Shown: positions 47,004 through 58,499 of the stretch, piece by piece
Layout of the letters: each line of letters starts with the position of its first letter
Position numbering within the stretch: position 1 is the stretch's first letter
Assembly: GCA_963556255.1 (NCBI GenBank)
Contig: OY744604.1
Location: 19,448,982-19,512,981, forward strand
Direction of reading: 5' to 3'
From: Allolobophora icterica
Lineage: Eukaryota > Annelida > Clitellata > Crassiclitellata > Lumbricidae
Length of the DNA: 64,000 nt
Program-made: the position numbers and the translations under genes
Notes under the pieces: model-generated
What the model saw: only the letters and a program-made list of their open reading frames with translations
Told to the model about the DNA's origin: nothing
The model's database searches: none

Positions 47004-47290
47004 TAGTAGAAGTAATAACAATAATAATCTATGAATATTAATATTTAAAAACAATAATAATCTATGAATATTATTCCTTAAATCAATAATAATTTATGAA
47101 TAATAATACTTACAAGAAAAAATAATCTACGAACGTCAATCCTGGAAAAGTAATTAACATTTAGAAGTAATAATAATCTACAAACATTTATCCCTAAAAG
47201 TGAAGTTAAATAACAATGAACGGAGGGCAAATACGAAACTCTTTCCAGAAATAGTATTTCGCAGTGGACGGGTTCATAGAAATTGCACTT
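46350..47290. other. No gene; AGC and AAT runs
   Basis: TTTATATAGCGC trace at 46457, (AGT/AGC)n at 46951-46999, and AATAATAATCTATGAATATTA words repeated between 47025 and 47190. Confidence 0.55.
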
Positions 47291-47329
47291 AATTCGAACC
47301 CTATTCAGTCCATACAACCCTCGACCTTC

Positions 47330-47505
47330 CGAGCGTTCTCGACCTAAACAAAACCCATCTGCCTACTCTTTCAACCGGACTCTCCACTAGACATATCTGG
47401 ACAACCCCTCTGACACGACACAGCGTTCGTGAATATAAGCTGGTGCCCTGCGCTTAGCTTTCCAGTACCGCTTTAGAAATGTGGAGTTTACGATTACGAC
47501 TACGG
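47330..47505 (+). mobile_element. LINE tail fragment
   Basis: CTTTCAACCGGACTCTCCAC, then GGACAACCCCTCTGACACGA and GGTGCCCTGCGCTTAGCTTT match the tail at 1020-1150. Confidence 0.5.
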
Positions 47506-47744
47506 AGAAGACCGACGCAGAAATGACAGTCTATATAGGTTGAAGAGAGTCGAGACGTTAACCGCCGCAGAAGCCAGGCGCTGTTAATTGACCGCATTCG
47601 AAGGCGAAATAACCGCATGAAGACCGAAGCAAATGCGTCATTTGCCGACCACTTCAAACCGTCAACGATGACCGAGACGCATTCTCTCTTCCTCAAAGTC
47701 GCCCGCGACGCTGTCTTCCCGGCAGATACTTGCAACGACAGAAA

Positions 47745-48029
47745 CACACCCACACACAAACACAGGCACACATACATACACACTAACACGCACACATACA
47801 CATACCAACACACATACACACAAACACACACATACACACACATACATACACACACATACATACACACGCACACCCACACACCCACACACACAAACACACG
47901 TACACACACAAACACACACACGCATACATACACACAAAACACACACACGTACACGCATTCAAACACATACAAACACATATACATGCAAACACGCTCTTAC
48001 ATACCCACCTAAACATTGAAACACACAAA

Positions 48030-48110
<81 letters not shown>
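47745..48110 (+). repeat. Degenerate CA/CATA array and (CA)n
   Basis: CACACATACA-type units 47745-47990, then pure CA at 48031-48109. Extensive Thr/His and Val/Cys frames are artefacts. Confidence 0.97.
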
Positions 48111-48111
<1 letters not shown>

Positions 48112-48560
48112 GTGTCCAGTCTCGTCTGCTAGGAGGAGCGAGACGGAGCCAGACGGTTAACCCTCCCCTTGCAATAAATAATCTGCCCAATTTGCCATTA
48201 ACCGACAAACGGAAGAGCGGCGAAACTGTGCAAATGCCGGCGCGACACGGACCACTATTTACCGTCGAATCTCACCTAAATTTACCGTCGGTAACTGGCG
48301 GCATTGTTGTGCCGAGCGCCGGTCGGTTTATCGATTAGTCGGATGAATAGACCGATAAGCGCTGCTTGAGTGTCGCCCGACACTCAATTCTTCTCAGACG
48401 GGAGCCGACAAAATGGCAGCCGGGCCGAAGCGATGGAAACCGTTGCTACGGCGACCGTGATTGTCGCAATTGTCCTCAGATGGGAAAGTTTCGGAAGATG
48501 AACAGATAGCGCCTCGGCCGCCGACGCCGACGACGGTGGGTGGACTTAGTGACGGGGACT
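48110..48560. promoter_or_regulatory. CpG-rich island
   Basis: GC/CpG-rich unique sequence of about 450 bp between a CA array and a purine-rich minisatellite. No recognisable coding block. Confidence 0.35.
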
Positions 48561-48639
48561 TGGAAGCAATTACGCCCGAGATGTAATCATCGTGTGAATG
48601 GACAGTTGAGAACGAGTGCCCGGTACGACCGGATCGGAC

Positions 48640-49140
48640 GAGAAAGGACCGCGAGGGAAGGAGAAGACGGGACAGGGAAGGGCTGCGAGGGATGCGGTAG
48701 AAAGGAGAAGGACCGGGAGGGAAGGAGAAGACGGGACAATGTAGGGCTGGGAGGGATGCGGCAGAAACAAGAAGGACCGGGAGGGAAGGAGAAGACGGGA
48801 CAGTAGGGCTGGGAGGGATGCGGCAGAAAGGAGAAGTGCCGGGACTGAGAGAACACGACGAGAAAGGACTGGGAGAGAAACTTGAAGGAAAAGACGGGCA
48901 GCAGGGGATGGGAGGGTTGAACAAGACAGAGAATGATCGGGTGGGACCGAGACAGGATATAAAAGGATGGGAACAGGCTGAGAGGGATGGTGTGGGAAGT
49001 GACAGGACTAGGGAGAGACAGGAGCGGGCGAGTAGAACCACCGGGAGAGATGGAAAAAGATGGGCAAGGGCCAAGAGCGACAGAGGAGAGGACCCGAAGG
49101 GGCGGACGGGACTCAGTGGGCGTCTAAACAGCGACCGGAG
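48640..49140 (+). repeat. 64-bp G/A-rich minisatellite, degenerating downstream
   Basis: GAGAAGACGGGAC recurs at about 48661, 48725 and 48789 (64-bp spacing), with AGGGCTGGGAGGGATGCGG in each unit. The next 300 bp is a decayed purine-rich continuation. Confidence 0.85.
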
Positions 49141-49339
49141 TTTCTGCATTTCGTGAACTTCTGAAATGAATAATTTGGCCTCTAGGTTTCCGAGGCACGG
49201 AACGTATAAGAAAACAAGCCGGACAATTAGATGACCATTGAAGACGGACATCAATAAGACGTGGACACGACAATGTCTCTGCCTCAAGCACCAGATGGCG
49301 CTTCCAACGCGTCATCATGGCAACCACATTCATCCACTC

Positions 49340-49530
49340 CTTCATTCAGGACATTTATATAGCACCCGATGAATAAAAATACACCAGAACCTCATTAGAA
49401 CGCTGTCTTTGGAGATCACATCAACAACAGCCCTATAACGAAGTCCTTTCATATTTTCTGTTGGTCGATTAATTTCAAGATACATGTTCCAACCGTGTTA
49501 GATCAAATTTATTACTATTAACATTGTTAT
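49340..49530. other. Retroposon tail trace
   Basis: TTCATTCAGGACATTTATATAGCACC resembles the inverted LINE/SINE tail. No gene. Confidence 0.4.
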
Positions 49531-49545
49531 TATTGTTATTATTAC

Positions 49546-49610
<65 letters not shown>

Positions 49611-49621
49611 CATTATTATTA

Positions 49622-49712
<91 letters not shown>

Positions 49713-49758
49713 TTTTACCCGAGGTATATAGGATCCCTCAGGTGTCAGATACTACTAC

Positions 49759-49839
<81 letters not shown>

Positions 49840-49921
49840 CCTTAAAACTTATCTTTTTAAAATGTACTATAATTAGACTTATTATTATTATTATATTATT
49901 ATATTATTATTATTATTATTA

Positions 49922-49992
<71 letters not shown>
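49530..49992 (+). repeat. (ATT)n arrays
   Basis: Three long ATT arrays (about 49536-49711, 49756-49840, 49880-49992) separated by short unique spacers. Confidence 0.98.
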
Positions 49993-49993
<1 letters not shown>

Positions 49994-50018
49994 GCATTAC
50001 TAATCCCCACTATCCAGT

Positions 50019-50163
50019 GACCAAGCATCAATTGATGGCGCTGAGCAATTGTGAGTGAAGACTTGCTCAAGGTCCTTACACAGTAACAATCTCAGTGCGG
50101 AGTCTCGAACCCGATCTCTCCATGTACAGGCCGAGCGTTCTAACGAATCGGCTACCGTGTTCC
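50019..50163 (-). mobile_element. tRNA-derived SINE, family 1
   Basis: Minus strand: GGAACACGGTAGCCGATTCG, GGTTCGAGACTCC, CTTGAGCAAGTC, TGCTCAGCGCCATCAATTGA. It abuts the (ATT)n array. Confidence 0.85.
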
Positions 50164-50670
50164 ATACTTTTAATGATAAAGCATGTTGCAACAACCGCAA
50201 AGACGTTCAAAGCTCCGTCCAGACGAGTGAAGGAACAGTTTAAAAGTTTGGGTGATATAGATGCAGGTAGGCCTAGGCTCACTTGCATTCGTTCTTTCGT
50301 CCGTTCGTTCCTTTATTAATTCAATCCTTCGTTCATTCATTCATTCATTGCACCCAATGACGTCACTCACTCACCCACCCTCCCACTAACTCACTCCAAC
50401 TGACTACCATTTCAGAGTACTAAATGGACCTGGTGAAACGGCTAAACGTGTCTTCGCCCTGCATGTGATCTGACTGCAGGGTGTGGAGAACAAAAGATTA
50501 TGGCAATAAAACGGGGAAGTGAAATGAAACAGATCCTAGATCACGCAACAGCTGTCGGCTATAAATAAACACTGCGTCTGATGGATATTACAACAACTTC
50601 AAGATTTAGCGAAACTTCAAATACCCGGATCTATCGGCGCCACAGCTGAACACCAGCAGTTGCTAACCGC

Positions 50671-50886
50671 GGGACACGGTAGCCGATTGGTTAAAGCGCT
50701 CGCTTGTAAGGCGGAGAGTACGGGTTCGATCCTCTCCCCCCTAGACGAGTACTGTGTACTAGTGTGTAGAGACCTTGAGCAAGTCCAGGACTGGCTCAAG
50801 GTTTCTACACACTAGTACACATGTACAGTACCCGTCCTTCACTCACAATTGCTCAGCACCATCGATTGATGCTTGGTCATTAGATA
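50671..50886 (+). mobile_element. tRNA-derived SINE, family 1, with internal fold-back
   Basis: GGGACACGGTAGCCGATTGG, B box GGTTCGATCC, and a 3' part GTTGCTCAGC-like to GCTTGGTCATTAG. Between them, about 50753-50832 is an inverted duplication of the middle segment. Confidence 0.88.
50753..50832. repeat. Long hairpin inside the SINE
   Basis: TGTACTAGTGTGTAGAGACC and TTGAGCAAG are followed 10 bases later by the reverse-complement arm (CTCAAGGTTTCTACACACTAG, then TACA). One arm has a 6-base insertion. Confidence 0.85.
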
Positions 50887-51199
50887 AAGCAAAACCAGAC
50901 TCCACGAACAGAGATTTTCTTAACCATAAGTTTAACGACATCTCATGGCAACATTGGCCGATGACGTCATGCCAAACGTCGTACATCAGCAATTTACATA
51001 CATCATGCACATTTAAACTATACAGGTCGTTAACAGATTTCTGTTTAAACTGTATGAGCAGCTAAGATATTTGAGACTCAGTTTCATTTTCTAGTAAGGT
51101 ATACAAGAACCATTTTGTGTTTATTTCAAACCTTTCTAACAGAAAATCAACTTTAATGTATAAATGTTTTCAACACTGTAGTTATAATTTTATTCGCAA

Positions 51200-51900
51200 A
51201 TTAAGAATCTGAATTAACAGAGCGAAAGTGAAACCTATGTATCGTCGGAATACACTGATTTGAAGGTGTCCAAGCAGCTTCGTATAATTGACGGTTTTTA
51301 TAGAAGCAACCAGTGTTAAGCGACATCTTACGGCTGCACCAGGGCCGTTAACGTCGAGGATAACTCAAATGTGAGACAGGGTGTACTGTCATCTGACGAT
51401 TTGGGATGGGATCCAGAGTTAAACGACATCTTATGGCAACAAAGGCCGTTGACGTAGCGACAGATATTATTTTGAACAGTTCTCACCGTTCGTATGGCAT
51501 AATAGGGCTCAATAAAAACCCGATTGGATGGTTAGTTGCTGTTTAACGACACTCAACGACACTCTGTCATACAAGAGGTAATTAGCGTCGCCCTCCTCCT
51601 TTCTTCAGGCTTGGAACTAGCACTTCTAGAATACAAGTTGCGGTGAGGTTGGCCTGACAATTGACCGAAAACAAAATCTATATATATCGTCGGAATTAAC
51701 CGAGTTTAAGGTGTGTTAAGAGCTCGAATATTTGACGATTTGTTATTTCATCAGCTGGTGTTCAGAGACATCTTACCGGCCGAAGATGTCTCTGAACCGA
51801 TAGGGCCGATATGATGCATGAACTTTATTCCAGAGTTTAGCGATATTCTATGGCTACACAGGCCGTTGACGTCTTTAATTAAAGTTCATTGATATAGTTC
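51200..51900 (-). repeat. Composite repeat R1, several units
   Basis: Minus-orientation units with GCGAAAGTGAAACCTATG, TATCGTCGGAAT, TTGAAGGTGTCCAAGCAGC and GTTAAGCGACATCTTACGGC. Further blocks are CAACAAAGGCCGTTGACGT and TTAGCGTCGCCCTCCTCC. Confidence 0.75.
51761..51796. repeat. Perfect 14-bp hairpin in an R1 copy
   Basis: TTCAGAGACATCTT, loop ACCGGCCG, AAGATGTCTCTGAA. Confidence 0.9.
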
Positions 51901-52480
51901 AGTTAATTTTCACAAAACTGTCGTCCATCAGTTTCGTTTGCTTCTGTGGTGGTTGTCAGACACAAGTCTGACAAGTTGTTGTGATAAATGTACAGACAGG
52001 TGGTTGGTGCTGATTTTAATAATATATAAATATTTAATATATATATATATATAATATATATATACATTTATATAATTCATTTGGCCACTTGGATCCCATT
52101 CCCTTTTCCCTTTATCCCAAAGGCTCTTTTTTACCATGTCGGTTTTTCTCTGTTTAAATTTCTTTACATTTATTTTTAAAGTGACCATCAGCAAAAGGTT
52201 GTTATGATGGCCAAATATTAAAGAAACTTTATATCTAACCACATTAATATCAAAGTAACTATATCATATTTACATACAATGTTCAATATGCATATCAATA
52301 AATGTACAGACAGGCTAAATAATAATCAAAATGAACATGACAAAGTAAATAGTCTTTTACTTTAAATCAATGCAGTCAACGATATTTGGAATTTTGTTCA
52401 ACATTATTTCTATCTAATACAAAGATAGGTCAAATAAAGAGTCCTACGCATTACTTAACAGCACAGAATATCTGGATGAT
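51900..52480. other. AT-rich, no gene
   Basis: AT-rich with a TA run near 52030-52070. No supported feature. Confidence 0.45.
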
Positions 52481-52484
52481 TCAT

Positions 52485-52970
52485 CGGACAATTAAGCGAA
52501 AATGAAACCTATATATAGTCGGAAGAAACTGACATGAAGGTGTCTAAGCAGCTCCGTATAATAGATTCATTCATTCATTCATTCATTCATAAATTTAATA
52601 TAGCGCACCTTCAAGAAACCTACTCAGAAGCGCTCAGATGGTCTGTAGTGAAAGCAATCAGTGTTAAGCGACATCTTACGGCTGCTATATGGTCCTTGAC
52701 GTCGTCGTTACTTTACATGTGTGACAGGTTTAGTATTAAGACTATTGGATGGATGGATGCAGAGTTTAATTACATCTTCTGGCAACAACGGCCGTTGCGG
52801 TGGACAGAACTTATTTTTGAATAGTTCTCCCGTTCCTGTGGCATTATACAGCTTTTGTGCTCCATTAAACGAGATCCAGTAAGCGTATAAATATATACGA
52901 ATTGTTAGTTGCTGTTTAACAAGATGATTAGCGTCGCCATCCTCCTTTTCTCAGGCTTGGGACTGGAAGA
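52485..52970 (-). repeat. Composite repeat R1 with nested retroposon tail
   Basis: AGCGAAAATGAAACCTATAT through GGTGTCTAAGCAGCTCCGTA is interrupted at about 52543-52655 by (ATTC)n plus TTTAATATAGCGCACCTTC. It resumes at AATCAGTGTTAAGCGACATC and continues with the GTCGCCATCCTCCTTT block. Confidence 0.75.
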
Positions 52971-52974
52971 AATT

Positions 52975-53120
52975 TCTTTCAAGATTTCTGCCCCATGTCG
53001 CACTTGCGCCCCTAGTCAACTCAACTATAATGAGTACAATGATCGTACACTTTCGGTGGGAAGATGAGACAGTGCGGGAGACGTTTGGCCACACGCCCTC
53101 ATATGCTGAGACTAAGAAAA
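52975..53120 (+). mobile_element. SINE family 3, 3' part
   Basis: TTTCTGCCCCATGTCGC, ACACTTTCGGTGGGAAGATG and CACACGCCCTCATATGC follow the family 3 body. Confidence 0.6.
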
Positions 53121-53282
53121 TGAAGTCGCTAATATTTCATATACCCAACGACATGTTGTGGCTGGCAGCGCTGAGAACGTCGACCATACAGAGAACGCTG
53201 CTGCGTTAGATGCTTATCAATTTTTTTACAACACTATAGGGCGCTAGGATCGCCTGTACATAGGACCAGCCAATACCGTACG

Positions 53283-53745
53283 CCAATCATACCTCACTGA
53301 CAGCAGCTCAGCACACCTATACAGGTGAGCGATCGTCCAATGACCGGTGCACAGACAGGTAGGATCGGCTGCAGCAGAGGAGGTGGAGCCATGCTAAACA
53401 CCTGTCCAGGTGGAGTCGGCTGGCACCGACATCAATCACCGTAGAACGTCACACCTGCAGGCCAATCACTGGGCATCAAAGAAAACTGGCAGACGAATAG
53501 GTAAGAACACACCTGGCCAACCAACCAATCATTGGCCATCATGAAAACAAGCAAGCGAGATACAGCAGAGGTGAGAACACACCTTGACAACCAATCAACA
53601 AGGAAGACTGTCAATCAATTCACAGGTGGGCGAATGCCGTTAGGTAAATAGCCACAGGTGGAGATGGCTACAAGGATCAGTGAGTAGAAACCAATTAGCA
53701 CCTGCTATTGAATCACTTCATTCCAAAGGATCAAACAGGTGCAGA
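53283..53745. promoter_or_regulatory. CAGGTG E-box and CCAAT cluster
   Basis: Nine CAGGTG/CACCTG hexamers (starts 53322, 53399, 53407, 53452, 53510, 53623, 53655, 53699, 53736) lie within 420 bp, interleaved with at least six CCAAT words (53283, 53337, 53462, 53525, 53591, 53691). The layout hints at a decayed tandem unit (GAACACACCT...AACCAATCA). CAGGTG is the consensus bound by ZEB and Snail proteins. Enhancer function is an inference. Confidence 0.55.
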
Positions 53746-53754
53746 TCACTGCAG

Positions 53755-53830
53755 TCCATTGGTTAAAGCGCACCTTGTAACGCGGAGAGTATACAGGTTC
53801 GAGCATTGTCCTGTGAGAAAGGTTACAGTC
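53755..53830 (+). mobile_element. Decayed tRNA-like SINE head
   Basis: CCATTGGTTAAAGCGCACCTTGTAACGCGGAGAG and CAGGTTCGAGC follow the family 1 head. Confidence 0.5.
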
Positions 53831-53899
53831 ACTATAGTCATGCAGAACAGTAAGCCAGCTCTCACATGTGGACGAAGTAGGTATAGAGTTTATAAACGA

Positions 53900-54060
53900 A
53901 TCGATAAATGAAAAAAATATCAAGAAATAAATAGATAAATCAATCAATCCATAAATCATCTGCCTACCATCATCAATGAAATAATCCATCTATCCATTCA
54001 TTCACCCCTCCAACCACCCACCCATCCATTCATCTTTCCGATGTTGAACATACAATGGGT
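53900..54060. other. Degenerate AAT/CCAT-rich sequence
   Basis: ATAAATCAATCAATCC and CCATCCATTC-type degenerate tetranucleotides. No gene. Confidence 0.5.
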
Positions 54061-54109
54061 ATAATTATATAAACATTATGTTTTTACGTATAACATATAC
54101 GTATGCCCA

Positions 54110-54660
<551 letters not shown>

Positions 54661-54989
54661 TAACGACATAATCAATGTCTTTCTCTGAACACCACTGGGT
54701 CGTCAGTTCCCTCGCTATAGGTCGGCACATGTTAATTCAAATCCAACACGAAACGTCCAAACTTCCTAAAGAGTTCCTGACACGGCTGCATCCGTCAGTC
54801 CTCGAGGGATCGTCCCAGGACAAGGGACGACTACAGACTCCGATGACCAGATCATCATACTGCTGCCAGTGGGGAATTCGATTCCTATTAAGCTCTCTTC
54901 GATTGTCTTGAACGGTCTCTAATAGCCAGACATCCAGACCAGTTTCTCATCTTCCGAAAGAGATTCGAAAGCTAAATGCCCATCACTGA

Positions 54990-55090
54990 GGGACACGGTA
55001 GCCGAATGGATAGAGCGGTCGGGCTGTAACGCGAAGGGTGTGGGTTCGACACTCCACTCAAGCAGTCACTGCACATGTTTAGGAACCTTG
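54990..55090 (+). mobile_element. tRNA-derived SINE, family 1, 5' part
   Basis: GGGACACGGTAGCCGAATGG, B box GGGTTCGACACTCC, then AGGAACCTTGACCTT. The 3' part is missing. Confidence 0.75.
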
Positions 55091-55149
55091 ACCTTACCTT
55101 GACCTTAACAGCTGGAGAAGGGTGCTCTGGTCACGTATTTTAAACGCTT

Positions 55150-55270
55150 TTTAACTGTTAGAAAATTGTGATCGTAATTTTATATAGCGCCAGTTGAAGA
55201 GAGTCTCATAAGAGGCGATGCCGACCTAAACACAATGAAACCAAGATCGATCTGAATAAAGAATAAGTCA
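55150..55270. mobile_element. Retroposon tail fragment
   Basis: GATCGTAATTTTATATAGCGCCAG and CTCATAAGAGGCG occur here, as near 46440 and 31920. Confidence 0.5.
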
Positions 55271-55386
55271 CGTTTTAAACTTTTTATTTCTTGCTATAGG
55301 ATCCATGTCGGATGCCTAGTTCAATGTCTTTTCCTATGTGATCGCTATAAACCCAGCCATTGCGCGTATGTGCACTAACTGCGGTC

Positions 55387-55434
55387 TAATTAACGTAATT
55401 AACTAATTAGGGTCAACAATTGCGGCCGTAATTA
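55387..55434. promoter_or_regulatory. Cluster of four TAATTA homeodomain-type sites
   Basis: TAATTA at 55387, 55396, 55404 and 55429, with a GGCCG word between the third and fourth. Confidence 0.4.
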
Positions 55435-55844
55435 ATACTCAGGCTGAAATGAGCAGATACAGAAACCTGATTTCTTGTGAAAAATTATAGTACAGGTACA
55501 TCGACCTTTATATAGTAAAAATCTACAGTAAAGTTAATCCTTTTACAGAAGTCCATGGAAGTGCGTGCACCGATTTTCATAACCAGATACTATCAAAAGA
55601 AGTCCACAAACTCAGCAAGCAGGCCTCGCAGATACCGAATGGACACCAGTCTCGTTTTAGCCGATAGGTAAATTAAAGGTCACGCTGAGGTCAAAGGCAA
55701 CCAAGCACTCTGAAAAGCATCATATTTCCGAGTATCGTACAGATCCGGGCTGTGCAGAACGCCGTGATAATTTGGCCAAAGTGTTGATATGACTTCCCAT
55801 ATGAATGGAACTTCTAATTGTTTCAAACGCCCGGTCAGAGTGAC

Positions 55845-55925
55845 AGCCGTTGGAACCAGCATCAGGTGATAAATTAATCGATAGGTCGCTGGTTCAAATC
55901 CAGCCCCAGGGCAGGCAGACATACC
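55845..55925 (+). mobile_element. tRNA-like SINE remnant
   Basis: GATAGGTCGCTGGTTCAAATCCAGCCCCAGGGC is a B-box and T-arm-like segment. Its antisense frame reads GFEPATYRL, as typical tRNA-SINEs do. Confidence 0.45.
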
Positions 55926-56221
55926 CTTCTAATTTACCCTTCTAGTTTACCCTCCCTTATCACTAACTAGAGAATGAGGAAAACGTATAAGGACAGGTAC
56001 TGCAAGATCAAATACGGTACTACTAAATTACCTGAGGTTTCACATAATCGAATAAGGTACTATACTAAATCACCTGACAAAGTTTGCATCCTATCCTGGA
56101 CGCATCCCGTTCACTTAGCGTACCTCAAAACAGTGTACAGTACTACAGATTATCAAGAGTTATGACTACCAAATCTGTTGACGTCCACCTGACCAGTAGG
56201 AAACATAAGTGAGCAATCTTA

Positions 56222-56380
56222 CGGTTGAGCGAAAATGAAACATATTATATCGTCGGAATAAACTGATTTGAAGGTGTCTAACAGCTCCGAATATTTGACG
56301 ATTTGTTGTATCATCAGCCAGTGTTTAGCGACATCTTACGGCTGCTTTAGAGCTGTTGATGTCGAACTCACTTCGCTTCA
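56222..56380 (-). repeat. Composite repeat R1, one unit
   Basis: GAGCGAAAATGAAACATATT, ATCGTCGGAATAAACTGATT, AATATTTGACGATTTGTTGT, CCAGTGTTTAGCGACATCTT: the most regular minus-orientation copy. Confidence 0.8.
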
Positions 56381-56537
56381 GGTTAATTAGAATTTCGCGC
56401 CGGGATTAGGTCGGAAGAGGCGCTATGTAATTTAGCATTATAATACAATGCAATTCTTGAGTCAAGACTTACTAAGTCGAAATTGAAATGACAGAAAGAA
56501 TGTAACGGAAAGGAAAGACCGCTGTTGGAGGTTGGAC

Positions 56538-56705
<168 letters not shown>

Positions 56706-56709
56706 TCAG

Positions 56710-57038
56710 ACACTATAATAAAAAAAAAGCTATTGTATACGTACTATAAGTTTGTGAAAAGATTTCTCAAGCCCCAGTAATTTGCTGTGACGTAGGCTAT
56801 ACCAGGCGAATGATATAGCGTCTCAATGAACCTCTTAAAGGCGGTAAAACATTGCCGTCTAACTTATCCATGTGTTGTTTGTTGATTAATCGATCTGAAG
56901 AACTGTTTCTGTAGAATTGTGTTGTGATGCTAAGGCAGATGACCTTTCTCTTAATGTAACCCAAAGGTTAATAATCCCAGCATTCTATCCTGTAGAACCG
57001 TTGGTGATTCAATTGTACAATTATTTCACACTGTGTGT

Positions 57039-57069
<31 letters not shown>

Positions 57070-57400
57070 ACCTTTCTGTCTGTCTGTCTCCTTTACGTTG
57101 GCCTCTTTAAGGGTCCTAACCTACAGTTGTAACCAGAGACCCACAGGTGTCGATCCGTTCTCACGCATAGCTCTATTCGCCGAATTCACCTAATGCGAGT
57201 CTCGTTTCTGACTCGGCAATGGCTGCCGTTCGTGCCATCATCGTACGTCATCATTAGCTGGCTCTACAGGGCAATCGGTCATCCGATCCAACGCAAACCG
57301 TACAACGTGGGCTGATCATTCATTCGACGGGGGTGTTTTCTAGCTCTGCATCGGACGCATTGAATCACGGGAAATCCAAGAAAAACAACTGTTCTTAATG
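56710..57400. other. No gene recognised
   Basis: Unique sequence with a short CTGT run (57038-57092). The stretch 57150-57360 is somewhat CpG-rich but has no coding evidence. Confidence 0.5.
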
Positions 57401-57529
57401 TCTATTTATGTTTGTCTAATGGACATTTATATAGCAGCTTTTGTCAATCGATGAAAGGTAATAAAGGCGAATACTGTATGAAGAAGATGCCGAGAATGAC
57501 GGTGAAGACGATGACCGTGACTAGCATTG

Positions 57530-57810
57530 CAGCTGCTGCTGATGACAACTATACTACGATATTGACGACCATTATGATGATGACGACAATCATAATGATA
57601 ATGAAGACGATATCGATGATGACTATGATGATCATGACGACGACTATGATAATGACAACGATGATCATGACGATGATAATGATGACGATGATAATGACTA
57701 TGATGATGATGAATGATGATGTCGATGATAATGATGACGATGAAAATGATGACGATGATTATGATGATGATGACGACGACGACGATTCGACATCTGATGA
57801 CGACGAGTCG
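57530..57810 (+). repeat. Degenerate GAT/GAC array
   Basis: GATGATGAC-type units. The 165-residue Met/Asp-rich frame across it (57412-57909) is best explained by the repeat. Confidence 0.85.
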
Positions 57811-58099
57811 GTCATAAGTCATAACGATGACGATCGCAATGATGATGACAACAACTACACCGATGACGCCGACCAGAGTTTGGTGTTCGCTAGGTTGAGA
57901 TTCCTATGATGATCGTAAGTAGCATCGACAGATGGCAGCAGGTTTCAGAGACTCAACCTCAGAGTTCAGAGACCAGAGGTCAACCGGGGTTACAGACCCT
58001 CAGTCGATATGTAGGGAGGTTGTCATAAACGGGTGACTCACGACACACACTGCTACCCCTCTGCTGTCATAACCCCATAAAACCCCAGTTCTGGTTATC

Positions 58100-58201
58100 T
58101 GTCTGTTTGTCTTCCTCTTACCCTCTGTGTGTCTCTGTCAATGACCCTGTCTGTTCCTGTCTGCCTGAGTCTCTGTATGTCTTTCTCTCTGCTTGTTCGT
58201 C

Positions 58202-58240
<39 letters not shown>

Positions 58241-58495
58241 CCCTTCCTGTCAAATTACGTCTGTCTATCTGGGAGTGTCTCTGTTTGTCTCAATTTCTGT
58301 CTCTCTCTCTCTCTCCGTATGCAAGTATCATTGCAAGTATGCATTATGTCTATATGCCTGCCCTCTGTCTCTTTCTGTTTCTGCCTCTGTGTGTGTCTAT
58401 ATGTCTGTGTGTTTGTCTGTCTGTATGTCTGTCTGAAGTCTGTCTGCTTATCAATCTCCCTGTCTCTGTCTGTCTCTATCTCTCAATCTCAGATC
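58100..58495 (+). repeat. CTGT-rich degenerate array
   Basis: CTGTCTGTCTGT-type units with TCTC runs. The Ser/Cys/Leu-rich frames are artefacts. Confidence 0.9.
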
Positions 58496-58499
58496 GAAT

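Noticed and set aside
50671..50740. A genuine tRNA gene
   Set aside because: The same head occurs repeatedly with a shared SINE body; no proper acceptor stem closure.
57412..57909. 165-residue Met/Asp-rich reading frame
   Set aside because: Follows a degenerate GAT/GAC array; no conserved motif, and the composition equals that of the repeat.
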